DNA of 64,000 bases from Glandiceps talaboti (lineage: Eukaryota > Hemichordata > Enteropneusta > Spengelidae): NCBI RefSeq assembly GCF_964340395.1, contig NC_135564.1:2767001-2831000 (forward strand). Reading direction: 5' to 3'. Below, in pieces: positions 48,701-61,848 of this stretch. The translations under genes and the position numbers were made by a program. The notes under the pieces are model-generated. The model worked only from the letters and a program-made list of their open reading frames with translations, made no database searches and had not been told where the DNA came from. The stretch's first letter is position 1. The number at the start of each line of letters is the position of its first letter.

Positions 48701-51700
48701 CAACCAGCAAATAAAATTTTGCTACTTCAAAAAATAGATTACACTTGAAAGTATAAAGATCACTATAATGATTGTATAAATCACAGCACATAATGTATGT
48801 TCTAGACTGTTGTGACTATCGATAGTTTCAGTTCAGTCTTGTTCACCTGGACTTATCCTCAGACTAATCAAGGGGTTTTTGTTTTGTTGTGTTTTTTTAT
48901 TGTGTTTTTTTTTAGTTCTTGATTTCCATCCAGAGCATAGCATAATTGATGTCTCTTGTCCCGTTATCATTCACCCATCCCCATGATTTTGCTAATCACA
49001 GTACAATTACCAAGTTCAGTTTCATTCCACTATAGGAGTTCTTTTTCTTGTTCATATGAATCAATTGCTTCCAATTCCATGCATTCATGATCTTGAGAGA
49101 AGAACAGAGATATTTCTTCTGGTTTGCTTGTTTGAAGTTATTGTTTCTCTGTTTATCACCTTTGTTCATTCACTGTGCAAAGACTTTCACACAGTTATTG
49201 CCTCTGTCAGCTACTATGACTCTTGGAGGATAGTCTTCAGTAACTGTGACACCGCAAGGGTCTGACAGTGCTCCGTCTGCACCACCAATGGGACCAACAT
49301 ACAGGCCAAAGCTGTCAAATTTCTGTATTCTGGATTGGTCAGTGATGTATAGGTAGCCATCCTTGTCAACTGCAATTCCTCTTGGAGATTTCAGTCGACC
49401 TGTACGCGTTCCTTCTGATCTGAATTGAAAGACACACTTATCATCATGGAACACCTGAATACAGGCCCAGCACTCATCAACTACATACAGAGTTCCTTGT
49501 CTGTTGAACGCTATGTGGTAGCATTTTGTTTTGTACCCATCACATTCAATAGATTTAATATATATTCCTTTCTTTGAGTAGACCCTGATACGTGACCCAA
49601 TCAAAACTCTATCCGAGACATAGATGTGTTTGGTGATAGGATTTATTGCGATTCCATACGGGTTTTTCAGATCAGCCCTGCCAAACCACGTAATGTTTTC
49701 TCCAAATTCGTCACATCTAACTATCTGCTTATTGTGTTGATCAACACTCAAATATTCATTGTCATCTGTCACAGCTACATCAACTGGCAGAAATCCTTTG
49801 ATCTGTTTGAGTTCTATTGTCTTTTCCCATTTCCTGTTAGCACCAGTAACCTTCAACCGACCGTTGCCAGTATCAGCTGCAACAATATCTCCGTGAATGT
49901 TGATGGCTACACTGTATGGGCTGTAGAACATCTCATCTTTAATTTGTAACTGCTCTATTTTATTTTCTGGATTTTCTGGATTTTCTTCCCCTGCATTTTT
50001 TTGTTCCCCATCTATATTTTCCTGCTTCTCTTCTGTATTTTCTTGCTCTGCAATCGTTTGTACAAACCCCCTTTTCACAACAATGGTGGTAGGAAGGCCA
50101 GGGAGAGACTGGTTATCTATTGTAATGTCCAGTAGGTATTTGCTGACACAGAGTTTATTAAGTAATAAATTGTATGTTCCATTTCCTTTGTATGTTACAT
50201 TCAAATCCTCCATGGTTTGCTCTGGTTTTTTCTGTAAGCTGGCCTTTATTTCCTGGTGTGATGCAACATGTTTTCCTTCAGAAGACCTAGTAACGATGAC
50301 CACAGTTACAGGTTCCCCACTAAATATTGTTGGCGATGGAACATTTTCAACTGTACATTTCTCCACACAGACTTCAGGTCTTCTCATTTCAGGTTCTTTA
50401 TCATCATGTGTAGCCATATTTACTGACCTTGGTAACTTGAGTCTATGAAGTATGGTTGTGTCTGGCAGGAGTGAAACAACAGTGTCGAGTTTACTGACAG
50501 TTGGTTTTAACACCTTAGGTTTCTGAAGATGTATGTGATATCTTGTCCAGTTATAAGTATTCTACAGTTATGATGATGTTAAATGTTGCATTTTACCAGT
50601 AGCCTGGATGGTACTAAGTGATTCCATGTGACATACGTAAAGACTAAAATGACGTGTTTTGGGATGGTTAATTGTTTGTGCAAATATCTGTTCTCTTTTC
50701 ATGTCACATTGGGGTATAAAGGTCTTGACAGTTAACACTTCAATAATTGAGTCATTCTTATCTGCAACACGTAACTTAGTTGTGCTGCTAGTGAGTGTTC
50801 CACCCTCATATCTATCAGAAGAAAGCCTGAGGTCTAGCAGCTAGACTATACATAACTTTAGTTCCAAGGAAATTAAACCTGTATTTTAAGTTTTAGTTGC
50901 TGTTGTTGTTTTAGTTATATTGTTTATATTCCTTTTTGTGTAATTTTGCAAGTCCACCAAACTTTATGTCCTATTTTGGAAAAATAAAGTTATTCTTTTC
51001 CTATTTTGATTAAAATTTACTTGAATTGAAAATTGAACTGACTTGGTTGAACAATGAATATTCATGACTCCTAAGTGCTTATACCCTTCAGTGTAAAACA
51101 TCTCATGAATATTCATTGTTCACCATGAATAATCATTTATGCTGACTCCCATGAGGCATTGTTGCCCATAGCAAAGATACCGTATAAGGCACAAGATCAA
51201 CTTGATGTTTCATCACAACAAAATCACAAATTAATTGTAGGTGATGTAAAATCATGAAATTACTCCAGAACCCATAGTTTATGAAAATGTCTTAATTTCC
51301 TGGAGCTGCATTCCCCTTTAAGCGTTATTAAAATCCGTGTTTCTCATTTCATTATTCTTTCCCTGTCTTCCCACCAGAACTATAGTGAAATCCTATGCTG
51401 AAGTGTACTTCCGGGCATGGAGAGCTGCGTCAGGACCATATCTACAGAAACTAGAAGTTCATTGTATCCAGGACTACATGTACTGTGCTGTATATGCATC
51501 TAGAACTGGGTCCAAGTCTATGGCCAGTATACTTAAACAGGTAAAGAACTATCCTAGTAATTGTCCCATTAAAAGAACTATCCTAGTTAATGTATTACTG
51601 TGCTGTAAATGTGTGTACTGTGCTGTAAATATGTGTGCTGTGCTGTAAATGTATGTACTGTGCTGTAAATGTATGTACTGTACTTTAAATGTGTGTACTG

Positions 51701-54700
51701 TGATGTAAATGTATGTGCTATGCTGTAAATGTATGTACTGTGCTGTAAATGTATGTACTGTGCTCTAAATGTGTGTACTGTGCTGTAAATGTATGAACTG
51801 TGCTCTAAATGTGTGTACTGTGCTGTAAATGTATGAACTGTGCTCTAAATGTGTGTACTGTGCTGTAAATGTATGTACTGTACTGTAAATGTATGTACTG
51901 TGCTGTAAATGTATGTACTGTACTGTAAATGTGTGTACTGTGCTGTAAATGTATGTACTGTGATGTAAATGTATGTACTGTACTGTAAATGTATGTACTG
52001 TGCTGTAAATGTATGTACTGTGCTGTAAATGTATGTACTGTGCTCTAAATGTGTGTATTGTGCTGTAAATGTATGAACTGTGCTCTAAATGTGTGTACTG
52101 TGCTGTAAATGTGTGTACTGTACTGTAAATGTATGTACTGTGCTGTAAATGTATGTACTGTACTGTAAATGTGTGTACTGTGCTGTAAATGTATGTACTG
52201 TGCTGTAAATGTATGTACTGTGTTGTGTTGTAAATGTTTGTACTGTGCTGTAGATGTATGTACTGTGCTGTAAATGTTTGTACAAGTTATACTTGTTTTA
52301 TAATGTTGTTTTTATGTGTATTTTTATCTATGGGTTGTTTTTGAGTATTGTTGTGAACTTTTCTTTCCCTGCATAAAGTGTAACAATTAATAATAATAAT
52401 AATAATAATAATAATTATAGGCCTACCATGTGAAATCATTTCTTATCTTTTTTTCACCCTGATAGTTAATGAGTCACTTTCATCAACAAAAGAAACACCA
52501 GGCTGTGGATGGAATGTTGCTCAGGTTATATGAGCCTATTATTTGGAGAGCATTAAAGGTATGTTATATGACGGTCAGCAGGACTTGAAATTAACAGTAG
52601 TCCCATATCCACAGACTACCAATCATGTAATGGAGTTACCATAATTTGTAGCTGGTAGCCCATTCAGGCCACCACTGATTATGTCATCATTTAAAGGATG
52701 GAAGATGTACGGACAAAAAAGTGTTTCAACAACACATATATTTCCACTAGAGGAAATCTGTTTTCAGTTCTGGGACTATTGTTCATTATCCTTGGGCTAC
52801 TACCACTTTCTGAAATTGGTAGCCCACTAGGACTACTACCAAAGAAAAAGCTTAATTTCAAGCCTTGTAGTGTAGACTTACTCAAGTCTCCAGGCTTGTT
52901 TTATTCTTTATTTGAATAGAATATGTTTTAGAAAACTTATAGCAACTGTGTTTGTTTGCATAAAATGATAACCTGACTGAGTGACTGAAACAGTTGGGTG
53001 AACTGGTAAATCAAAAATTGGTGACATTTTTCTTCTACAAAACTGAAAATTAATGAACTCAAAACATTTAAAGATTATAAGACTAAAAAAAAAATAACTA
53101 ACTTCCCATTCCCATGGGATTGGTGCAGTCTGACATAACACTAACCTTTGCATTCATTTATCAGGTTGCCAATGGTTCTGTACGGGCTAATGCTGCATCT
53201 CTGTTACTGGATGCATTTCCTTTATCAGATCCCAACGCTGAAAATGAAAAGAGAGATGAACTGTTACAGAAACAGTTTGATGCCTTACAGGTACGTAATG
53301 TATGTAATAATAACGTCAGGAAAATAGGGTGTAAAGCGAACACAAACATCTAATGCTATTTGTTACAACTTTTATGATTTCATATGACACAAATATCACA
53401 CGATTACTAAGAAATCTTGCATATATGAAAATAAGTTTGAGGAGAAAAAAAAACAGTCTAGCAGTGAGCTTCTAATACAGTTTTATGTATTATTGCATAA
53501 TTATGTACCAGTGATTACTGCATACCTTCATGTAAATGATATGCAAATGAGGACATCGTTCGCTACATTTGAAATCACTCTGATTTCTATGGAAATTTGT
53601 CGTTTCAGAAAAAAATATATAATGATAACAGATCTCCATGTAAAATGAGTTCCTGTGTGGTGCTCGGGGAGGGGGGGGGGGTTATTTGCACTCATGCCTG
53701 CTGTGTTTTCTGCTGCACTTTCACTCGCTATACTCAAGAAGGTACGGGTGCAAAGAACACTGCAAGCACTCGTGCAAATACTGCGTGTACGCCTCACTTA
53801 TTCTATCATAGTCCTAGTAATGTATAGTCTATTATTTTCACTTACCATACAGGATTTGCTGGAAGATCCTTGTCCATTGGTAAGAGCCATTGGAGTACAG
53901 GGAATCTGTAATATTATCAGTGTCTTCTGGGAACTCATACCATCTACAACTGTTCAAGTTCTATTGAATAAAATAGTCAGAGAAATGGCCTATGATTCAG
54001 TTTCTAGCGATACAAGAGTTGCTGTCTTTAAGGTTGGTATGTCTAATGTGTTTAAATGTAAAATAGTTAATATGAATTAAACTTATGTTGAGATCAAATA
54101 TAATTTTAACAAAAACAAACAGCTAATGATTTTAAACATAAATTTTGTCCTTTGTATTTTAAGGATCAAAAAAATCTCCTATAGGAGTTTGACAAACATT
54201 TGTTTTGCTAGAAAATTTGAATTTTGTTAATATTCTTATTGTTATGATAGAAAAGCCTTTAACTTACAATATGTTGAAATAAAACTTAGGAAGTCTGTTG
54301 GGATTTTGTTGTAGTAAAAATGATGTCTTTTTGTAGGTCATAAAAATGTAGTTTGTTGTTTCCATCATAGGTTATGGTAATATATTGTTTCATTTCTGAA
54401 TTGTGTCTTTTCTTAGGGCATGTCATATCTGTTGAAAAACCACCTTTGTCATGTTTATCTGAATGCCTTGTTACCAGAACTGAAGAACTGTATTCATGAC
54501 AATGCAGAGAAAGTCAGAATTGCTTTCATAGAACTTTTACTGAAAATCAAAGGACTGAAATCAATGAAAGTAAGTATAACACATTTGTTGTAATAATTGA
54601 TACAATGGTGTTTTCAAAAAATTGTAGACAGGAATGTACTACTCCATAAAGGCCTTTGGGATGGAATTACCTGTAGTATGCAATGCCCTTCTTCAGTCAT

Positions 54701-55860
54701 GTGACAATTTAACGCCCTTCTTCAGTCATGTGACAAGTTAATGCCCTTCAGTCATGTGACAATTTAATGCCCTTCTTCAGTCATGTGACAATTTAATGCC
54801 CTTCTTCAGTCATGTGACAAGTTAATGCCCTTCTTCAGTCATGTGACAAGTTAATGCCCTTCTTCAGTCATGTGACAAGTTAATGCCCTTCTTCAGTCAT
54901 GTGACATAAATATATAACTGGAGAAGCTGAGTGATTCAGCTGAAATATCTGATATGTAAATTATTTCCTCTCAGGATTAGATCCAGAACTACCATAAGAT
55001 AACTTTTAATTAATAAATTATATGAGTACCATCAAGTAGTTTAACTTGGCATAGAATCATTGTGGGCTTTCAGTCTGTTCTGGTTGATGGTCTTCCTCAA
55101 AATGACTAATTATAGTTACAGTTGACCTTAATTGTACTTTTATTACTATTTTGAATTATCATAATTCATTTGATCTGTATATTTTGTCATGATTTTTGTA
55201 GTTTTGGCATATTGTACCAATGGAATGGTTGTTAGCAAGAATGGAACTCGACTCTCCATCTGTGGTACGTCGACTGGTAAAGTTAGTCTTCAATTCCTTT
55301 ATGCCAATAGACAAGGATGGAGCCGTGCAAGTGAATCGTTGTGTATCTCTGCTACAGTTAAATCATTTGGCAGCTAGAAGGTTTTACCAGTATGCCCACA
55401 AGAATATGCCACTGGCTACTACAGGTAAAAAGAATTGAATGTTGTACCTACCAACTTGTTGTGTTAGCTAAGTTTGGTACATGCATAGTGTTTGCTAGTA
55501 TTTTAGATCAACTTTGTCAGATGAATATGGAGACATATTTTTACAAAAAAATGTTCCAGAAAAATAAAGAAGCAAAAGAATCTTGGTTAAATTTTCTCTC
55601 TAAAATCACTGTTTTAAATGCAATATCTGTTATTTTAAGAGATAAAGAAAAGCAGGGTTGCTTTCCACTGATTTGATTTGCAGATAGATGTAAGTTTTGG
55701 TGTAAGAAGGTGGGTTTGCTTTTCTAGCTATCTTTCAAACTATATCACAACTATATTACATTTACACACATTATATTATGATGTGCTTCCCTCTTCCATA
55801 AACATGCACAATCACGTTTGTATACATACATGTGCAGTGGTACTCTTGAGTACAGACACA

Positions 55861-55908
<48 letters not shown>

Positions 55909-55945
55909 CACACACATACACACACAGACACCACACACCCAGACA

Positions 55946-55987
<42 letters not shown>

Positions 55988-55994
55988 CCAGACA

Positions 55995-56051
<57 letters not shown>

Positions 56052-57011
56052 ATGACAGCACTTGAGGGATGGATCATTGAGTTATGGTAATTTTTGGGGT
56101 ATCAACCATTCAACACAGTCATGCAACTTCTCGACCTGACTGATTTTCTTCTCTTTGAGCAGTGAAATTCATCACATGTCTATGTCAGACTGTATTTGCC
56201 TGGGTGAAAGAGAGACAACCAGAAAGACAAGATAATGAAACTGAGGAGGATGAAGACAGCAATGAAGAAAAAGAAAACGAAAATGTTCTCCCAGATAATT
56301 CATCTGTAGAAGTAATTGAAGGCATGCTAGAAACTATTGCTGTCCTGTTGGCTGCTATTGATGGCGATTTACAGAAGGTTTGTCAAGTATTGTCGAGTGC
56401 TATATTTGCAAGGGATTTCATTTTCACTGAAGAGAAATTGTAACATGTTCTACTTGGACCTATTTCTTGGTACCTAAAATAGAATATAACTGCCTAGGCA
56501 CATCATAAAAATAATGAACATTCAGTTTCTTGGTTGACACCATAACTTTCACTCCAGACATGTCACATGCATTACTATAGGCGTGCTTGAAAATAAGTCA
56601 AACAACATTTATATTATAATAATAGTAGCTAAAAAGGGTATCTGTGACTTGGAAGTGCGATTCGCACAAAAGTGACAGACCTTGGTAACTATAAGAGGTG
56701 GCAAATTTGATTTGTGTTATGATTGAAGAATGACATTACTGAATTTTGTACAAAGACACACACCTACTTTGTAATTTGTCAATATGTTATAGTAGTTCAT
56801 TGTTCATACTTCGATTGGAAGCACTTTATAAAGAGTGGTTGTAACCAGGTCAAACATAGTAAATGTTGATGTGAATAATTGTAACAGATCAGACTGCCCC
56901 TTTAAGTCCATTTCTTAATTAGAATTTCAACACATGACTTGAATTCTACTGTTACATCATTCTTATTCTTGTGATTGTTATTTTGTTATTTTTCCACAAT
57001 CTCAAACGCAT

Positions 57012-57102
<91 letters not shown>

Positions 57103-60100
57103 AACACGCAGGAAGCAAACCAGAATCTGAAAGTCAAAATAATAAAGAAGTTCTGTCTTGCTTTGCCAATATTCTTTGGAAATATTGAGGTAGGTGAATT
57201 TCATCTTTAGGGACAATCGCACAATGTGGCACAAGCTTAACCAATGAACATTGCTTGTTTAGGTCAAACCCCTCCCCTCCCCTAAAGGAACGTTCACAAG
57301 TGATTCTGTTTTGGAATGTTTGTAAGAAACTCAATATGAAAAGGAATTGGAAGAAATGTATATATTGAATCAAAGTTGCACACATGTTGAAACAGTCATA
57401 CTGTGGAGTTGTAAATAAAAATCTATCAACAAAGTACAAAATTAAAGTTCTTTCATACGAGAGGAAATTTTTATGTTGTAGGTGAGAGTGACTGGTAATT
57501 GCATTATATTTCTGAATGTATGTACAAGTTCTTATTTTTTTTTTGTAGGAAGATATGGTACACTATTGCTTTGTATTCATTTAACAATATCTTCTTTTTG
57601 ACAGAGTTCTCGTGCTGTACTTGCCATGACTTTTATTGCTGGACATATGCCTGCTTCTTCACTGCCATACTTCAGGTAAAGTATTTAATACTTATATCTC
57701 TGTATCTTATATAGCTGTCTCTGTTTATGTACTGAGAATTATATGCACGTTGTAAGACTTAGAAAATGCTCAATATCACTATGGTCAAGACTACATGCTT
57801 CAGAAACCGTAGAATGGTTTATTTAGGTTACATGTATCTTTTTCGTGGTGGAATTTCAGTCAGTGTTATGACTGAAAGAGGTGTCCTTGATGGCACTTCT
57901 GTTAACTTTTTGCTAAACCTGTTAAGGAGTGTACATGCGTCAAAATTCAAATCTGCCATTCAATAAGTTCAGGTGACTGGATGGAGTAGGGAATGTACTA
58001 ATACTTTCATACTATATGTTTGTAGCCGTAGCTGTTTTTCCAAGTTGAAACGCCAGACCAACGACTCTAAGGAAGAGTACTATGGTATTCTACTGGACTG
58101 TTTGTGTAGATGGGGTAGAATATCAGACGTATTTGAACTTATCACTGACTGGTTAAAGGCTGGATTGAATACCAACCACACTGAACCACCCTCAGCTACA
58201 AAGGTAGGTTGAACAAACTAAAAATATTGTAGCCTACCTTTTATTTCTTAGACATTTTTGAGTTATAATCTGAAGCAGTCTGCTGAAATCCTGTGTAAAT
58301 TTAACAACTGTTGTATCATGGGATGATTATGTATGATAAATTACTTTAAAAATAAATGAATTGAAATTGGTTGAATAAAGTACATCATTTCTATAGAAAT
58401 ATTGTCATGTACATATTTTGGGAATTTTGGCTATAACTTGAATGATATCCTACAGTGTTTTATTTAAGGGCGGTAAGTAGGTAAAATCTACCGGGGTTCC
58501 CACATCATTTTACCGGGGTTCCCCACCTAAACTATGATACATTGCATGGGAAGCACTACCAGTTTTACCTCTTTCCCCCTTTCTGTTACCGGGGTTCCCA
58601 AACCTTAGCAAAAACACTGTCCTAGTAACTCTAATGATAACAGTCTTTGATTCCCCTCTGACGGACAGCAAATTCTTGTGACAAACCAAAAATGTTCTCC
58701 TTTCTCTTACTCTGAGATGAATCGCAAAAAAACAAATATTTTATTATTTGAATCTTCCCAGTCTAAACGCAAGACAAAGAAGTCAGTCAAGTTTAATGAA
58801 CCAGTTGAACCCCAACCTCAGTTGGCATTGGCATTCCTAACTAGAATGATGCAAAAAACTACTACAAGATCTGCAGTGTTGCAAACAGGAAAACAAGAAC
58901 TACGAGAAGTGGCTGCTTTACTCAAGACTTCTATGGTTAGTATGAACTGTTCTCATTCCTCTATTTTCTATACATGCAGATTTTAAGTAGGCTGTTTACT
59001 GTGCTGCTGTCATTAGCTGTCATAGTACCTCCTAGGTCTTGAAACTAACTTACATGTAACTTGTGTTGAGAAGTATTAAAACTGAATCAGTAAGCAACAT
59101 CCCCAAAAGTCATTACCAAACACTCCCTCTTGTATGTTAAATTTACATAATGTAAATTATCACATGCACACTTTATATGCTTCATGTGTTAACTCCTGTG
59201 TTCATCTCTGCTGTGTGTTCATTTACATCATGACTTCATTTGAATAACAATGTCATGGTTGTAATCAGGATATTCGGTGTACATTTTCAAATTTATAATT
59301 ATCAACTTTTTCACAGTTCTCAAGATAAGCGTGGGTTTTGAGGTCGAAGAAGTACAACGGCAGCTAACATTGTAACACAACAGCACCATAAACAGGCTTG
59401 ATGTATATCTAAACTATTTCATTCAAATTTACTACAAAGATAACACATCCTATTCTGCATACACAGGAACTTTCTTGAGTGGTCTTCTTCACAGCAATCC
59501 TCCATACTTAGCATTGTTTTATTTGTTTGATTTCTACAGCAATGTATAGAGCAAAGACTGCTTGGCAGTGGTCCATTGTCGGATTTTGTAAGTGATGAAT
59601 TCCTAGTCAGTGCCTTGTGTTCATACTGCAAAGTACAGCTCCATCTAAACAGTGAGGTATGTTATATCTTTATCCTTGTATAATTTTATGAATGAATGAA
59701 TGAATGAAATTTATTTCACCAGATAACATTGACTACTGCTAATTCAACTCCTGCCATCTCAACAAACTGACAAAAAGGCATTATACTTTATCAACTGTTT
59801 TTACTTGCAGAATGATAGAGCCGATGATATGTTTACATTTCTTGGTGAAATCTTAACCTGGGCTGATGTAGAGCTCATTCCAGTTGTTGCTAAGAAACAG
59901 GATGTTGCAGCCCGACAACCACCTAGAAGTGCTTCTAAGAGAAAAGGGACAGCTAACCAGAATGATAATGTGACAGACTTTGCAACAGACATTATTCAGG
60001 TATTTGTTATGTCACTGTTTTCATTTATCGACTGCAGCTTTTGATTTTTTGTGTGAATAAAGCAACCAAGGAATTAATATGTAAGTTTCATTTGTGAAAT

Positions 60101-60156
60101 ATGTTAATATGCAGTTAATTTTTTACCTTCTACAAGGGGAAGTATGTGTGGTTTTG

Positions 60157-60187
<31 letters not shown>

Positions 60188-61637
60188 CATCATCGTTGTT
60201 CTCATAAAAATCCAGGTCAGTTCAAATGAAATTTAATTCACAATCTATTGGAAAAATGGCTAGAAATGACCAGATTTGAGGTGAAATCTGTGAATAAATA
60301 AGCATTATGATTTAGTGTAAGCCGTGTTCAGTAACTTTATCTAGTGTCACATAGTGATGTATGACCCACATTGAAATATTTTTTCCTCACATATCCACAC
60401 ATTGATGATGCTCTTTACATAAGCTTACAAAAGCAGTAATTACGGATTCAAACCCAATTATCAATATAAATTTACCCAATATTTAACAGTATTTTCAATT
60501 ATAATGGTAGTTTTCGCATTTTCATTTTTCAGTGTATGATAAATTTTCACACCAAAAAATCTTTCAATGACATCACACGACAGATTACTTGGATATTGAA
60601 CTCAATATCATGTTTTGTACAAATGGTACAAGCACATACATGTACATACATACACCATATTGGAAGCATGCAGGTTAAATCTGGAGAAATATTTATATGC
60701 AATACAGTGTATAAACAAAACTTCAATATCTCATTTCTTTCCAGAATCTGCTAAGAATTTCCAGTGAGATGGTATTATTTGGTAAATGTAGGGTTGAAGA
60801 TTTCCATCAACTGACTGATTTCACCAGACAATTGCTTGCTACTGGTAAGTATGTCATGAAACATGAACTAACTTTGACACCTGAAAACTTAGTATGTAAA
60901 CTAGGCTTTTAGAAGTCAAATGAAATTAAGAAGGGAAATTGCCTAGCCTGAAATCCTCTGTGTTCTCATCGGCTAGTTTTGTTTTTTGGAAATAAAATAC
61001 ACTCTCCATTTTCTCAAACACAATTGTAGACCATACATGTACATAGCCTTTAATTCTATCAATGGATCATAGTCAACTCTCTATATATGCCATCCTTTCC
61101 ATAATAGGACTTCTCTATAGGATTTCCTAATGAATGTATGGTTTATCTACCACTACATTCTTTCAAATGTTTCACTTTTATGGAAAATTTATTAACCAAT
61201 TTACTCAGAATAAGTTGATACTATAAGCTGAGAGGTTTCAACGACATTTTCACTTAATAATAGACAGCGAGTATTGTTTGTTTTTACAGTTGTCAGAAAT
61301 GTTAGCCTGTAAGGTCTGTAGGGATAGAGCGCCCTCACACATCAGTCAACAGCAAAGTGAGGGTGGAGCAACACAAGTATCTCACTGTGTACATAAATAT
61401 GTGATTTTATTAAAAGTATTTATCTGATTATGTTTGCCTAGATTATAGAGCTTCATTCCTGCCAATGTTAACCAGACTATTATATCAAATGACACAATAT
61501 AGTTTGATTTTAACTGGTGGTGAAGAAAATGCTTTATCAGAATGTATGGCTCTCTTACTGGGTGAAATTGTCATGGCCTTGGCAAAGTGTGCCAGAAAAC
61601 AAGCTGATAATCCTGCTAATGTGAAAGAAGTAAGTTT

Positions 61638-61686
<49 letters not shown>

Positions 61687-61787
61687 TGGTAGTGGTGGTG
61701 GTGGTGGTGATGGTGGTAGTAGTAGTCATGGTGGTGGTGGTGGTGGTGGTGGTGGTAGTAGTAGTAGTAGTGTAGTAGTGTGGTGGG

Positions 61788-61848
<61 letters not shown>

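Larger units (their letters stand above)
46814..51377 (+). other. NCAPG2: NCAPG2 intron 7 (4564 bp)
   Basis: Holds a MITE (46873-47168), AT-rich sequence without features (47169-48870), the antisense filamin-NHL gene with its A-rich 3' tract, and an inverted repeat at 51049-51121. Other NCAPG2 introns longer than 300 bp contain only the repeats listed separately or nothing I could recognise. Confidence 0.85.

Noticed and set aside
51592-52284. CRISPR-like regular repeats
   Set aside because: Units are contiguous with no unique spacers, in an intron of an animal gene; the 29-, 68- and 148-bp arrays are the same case.
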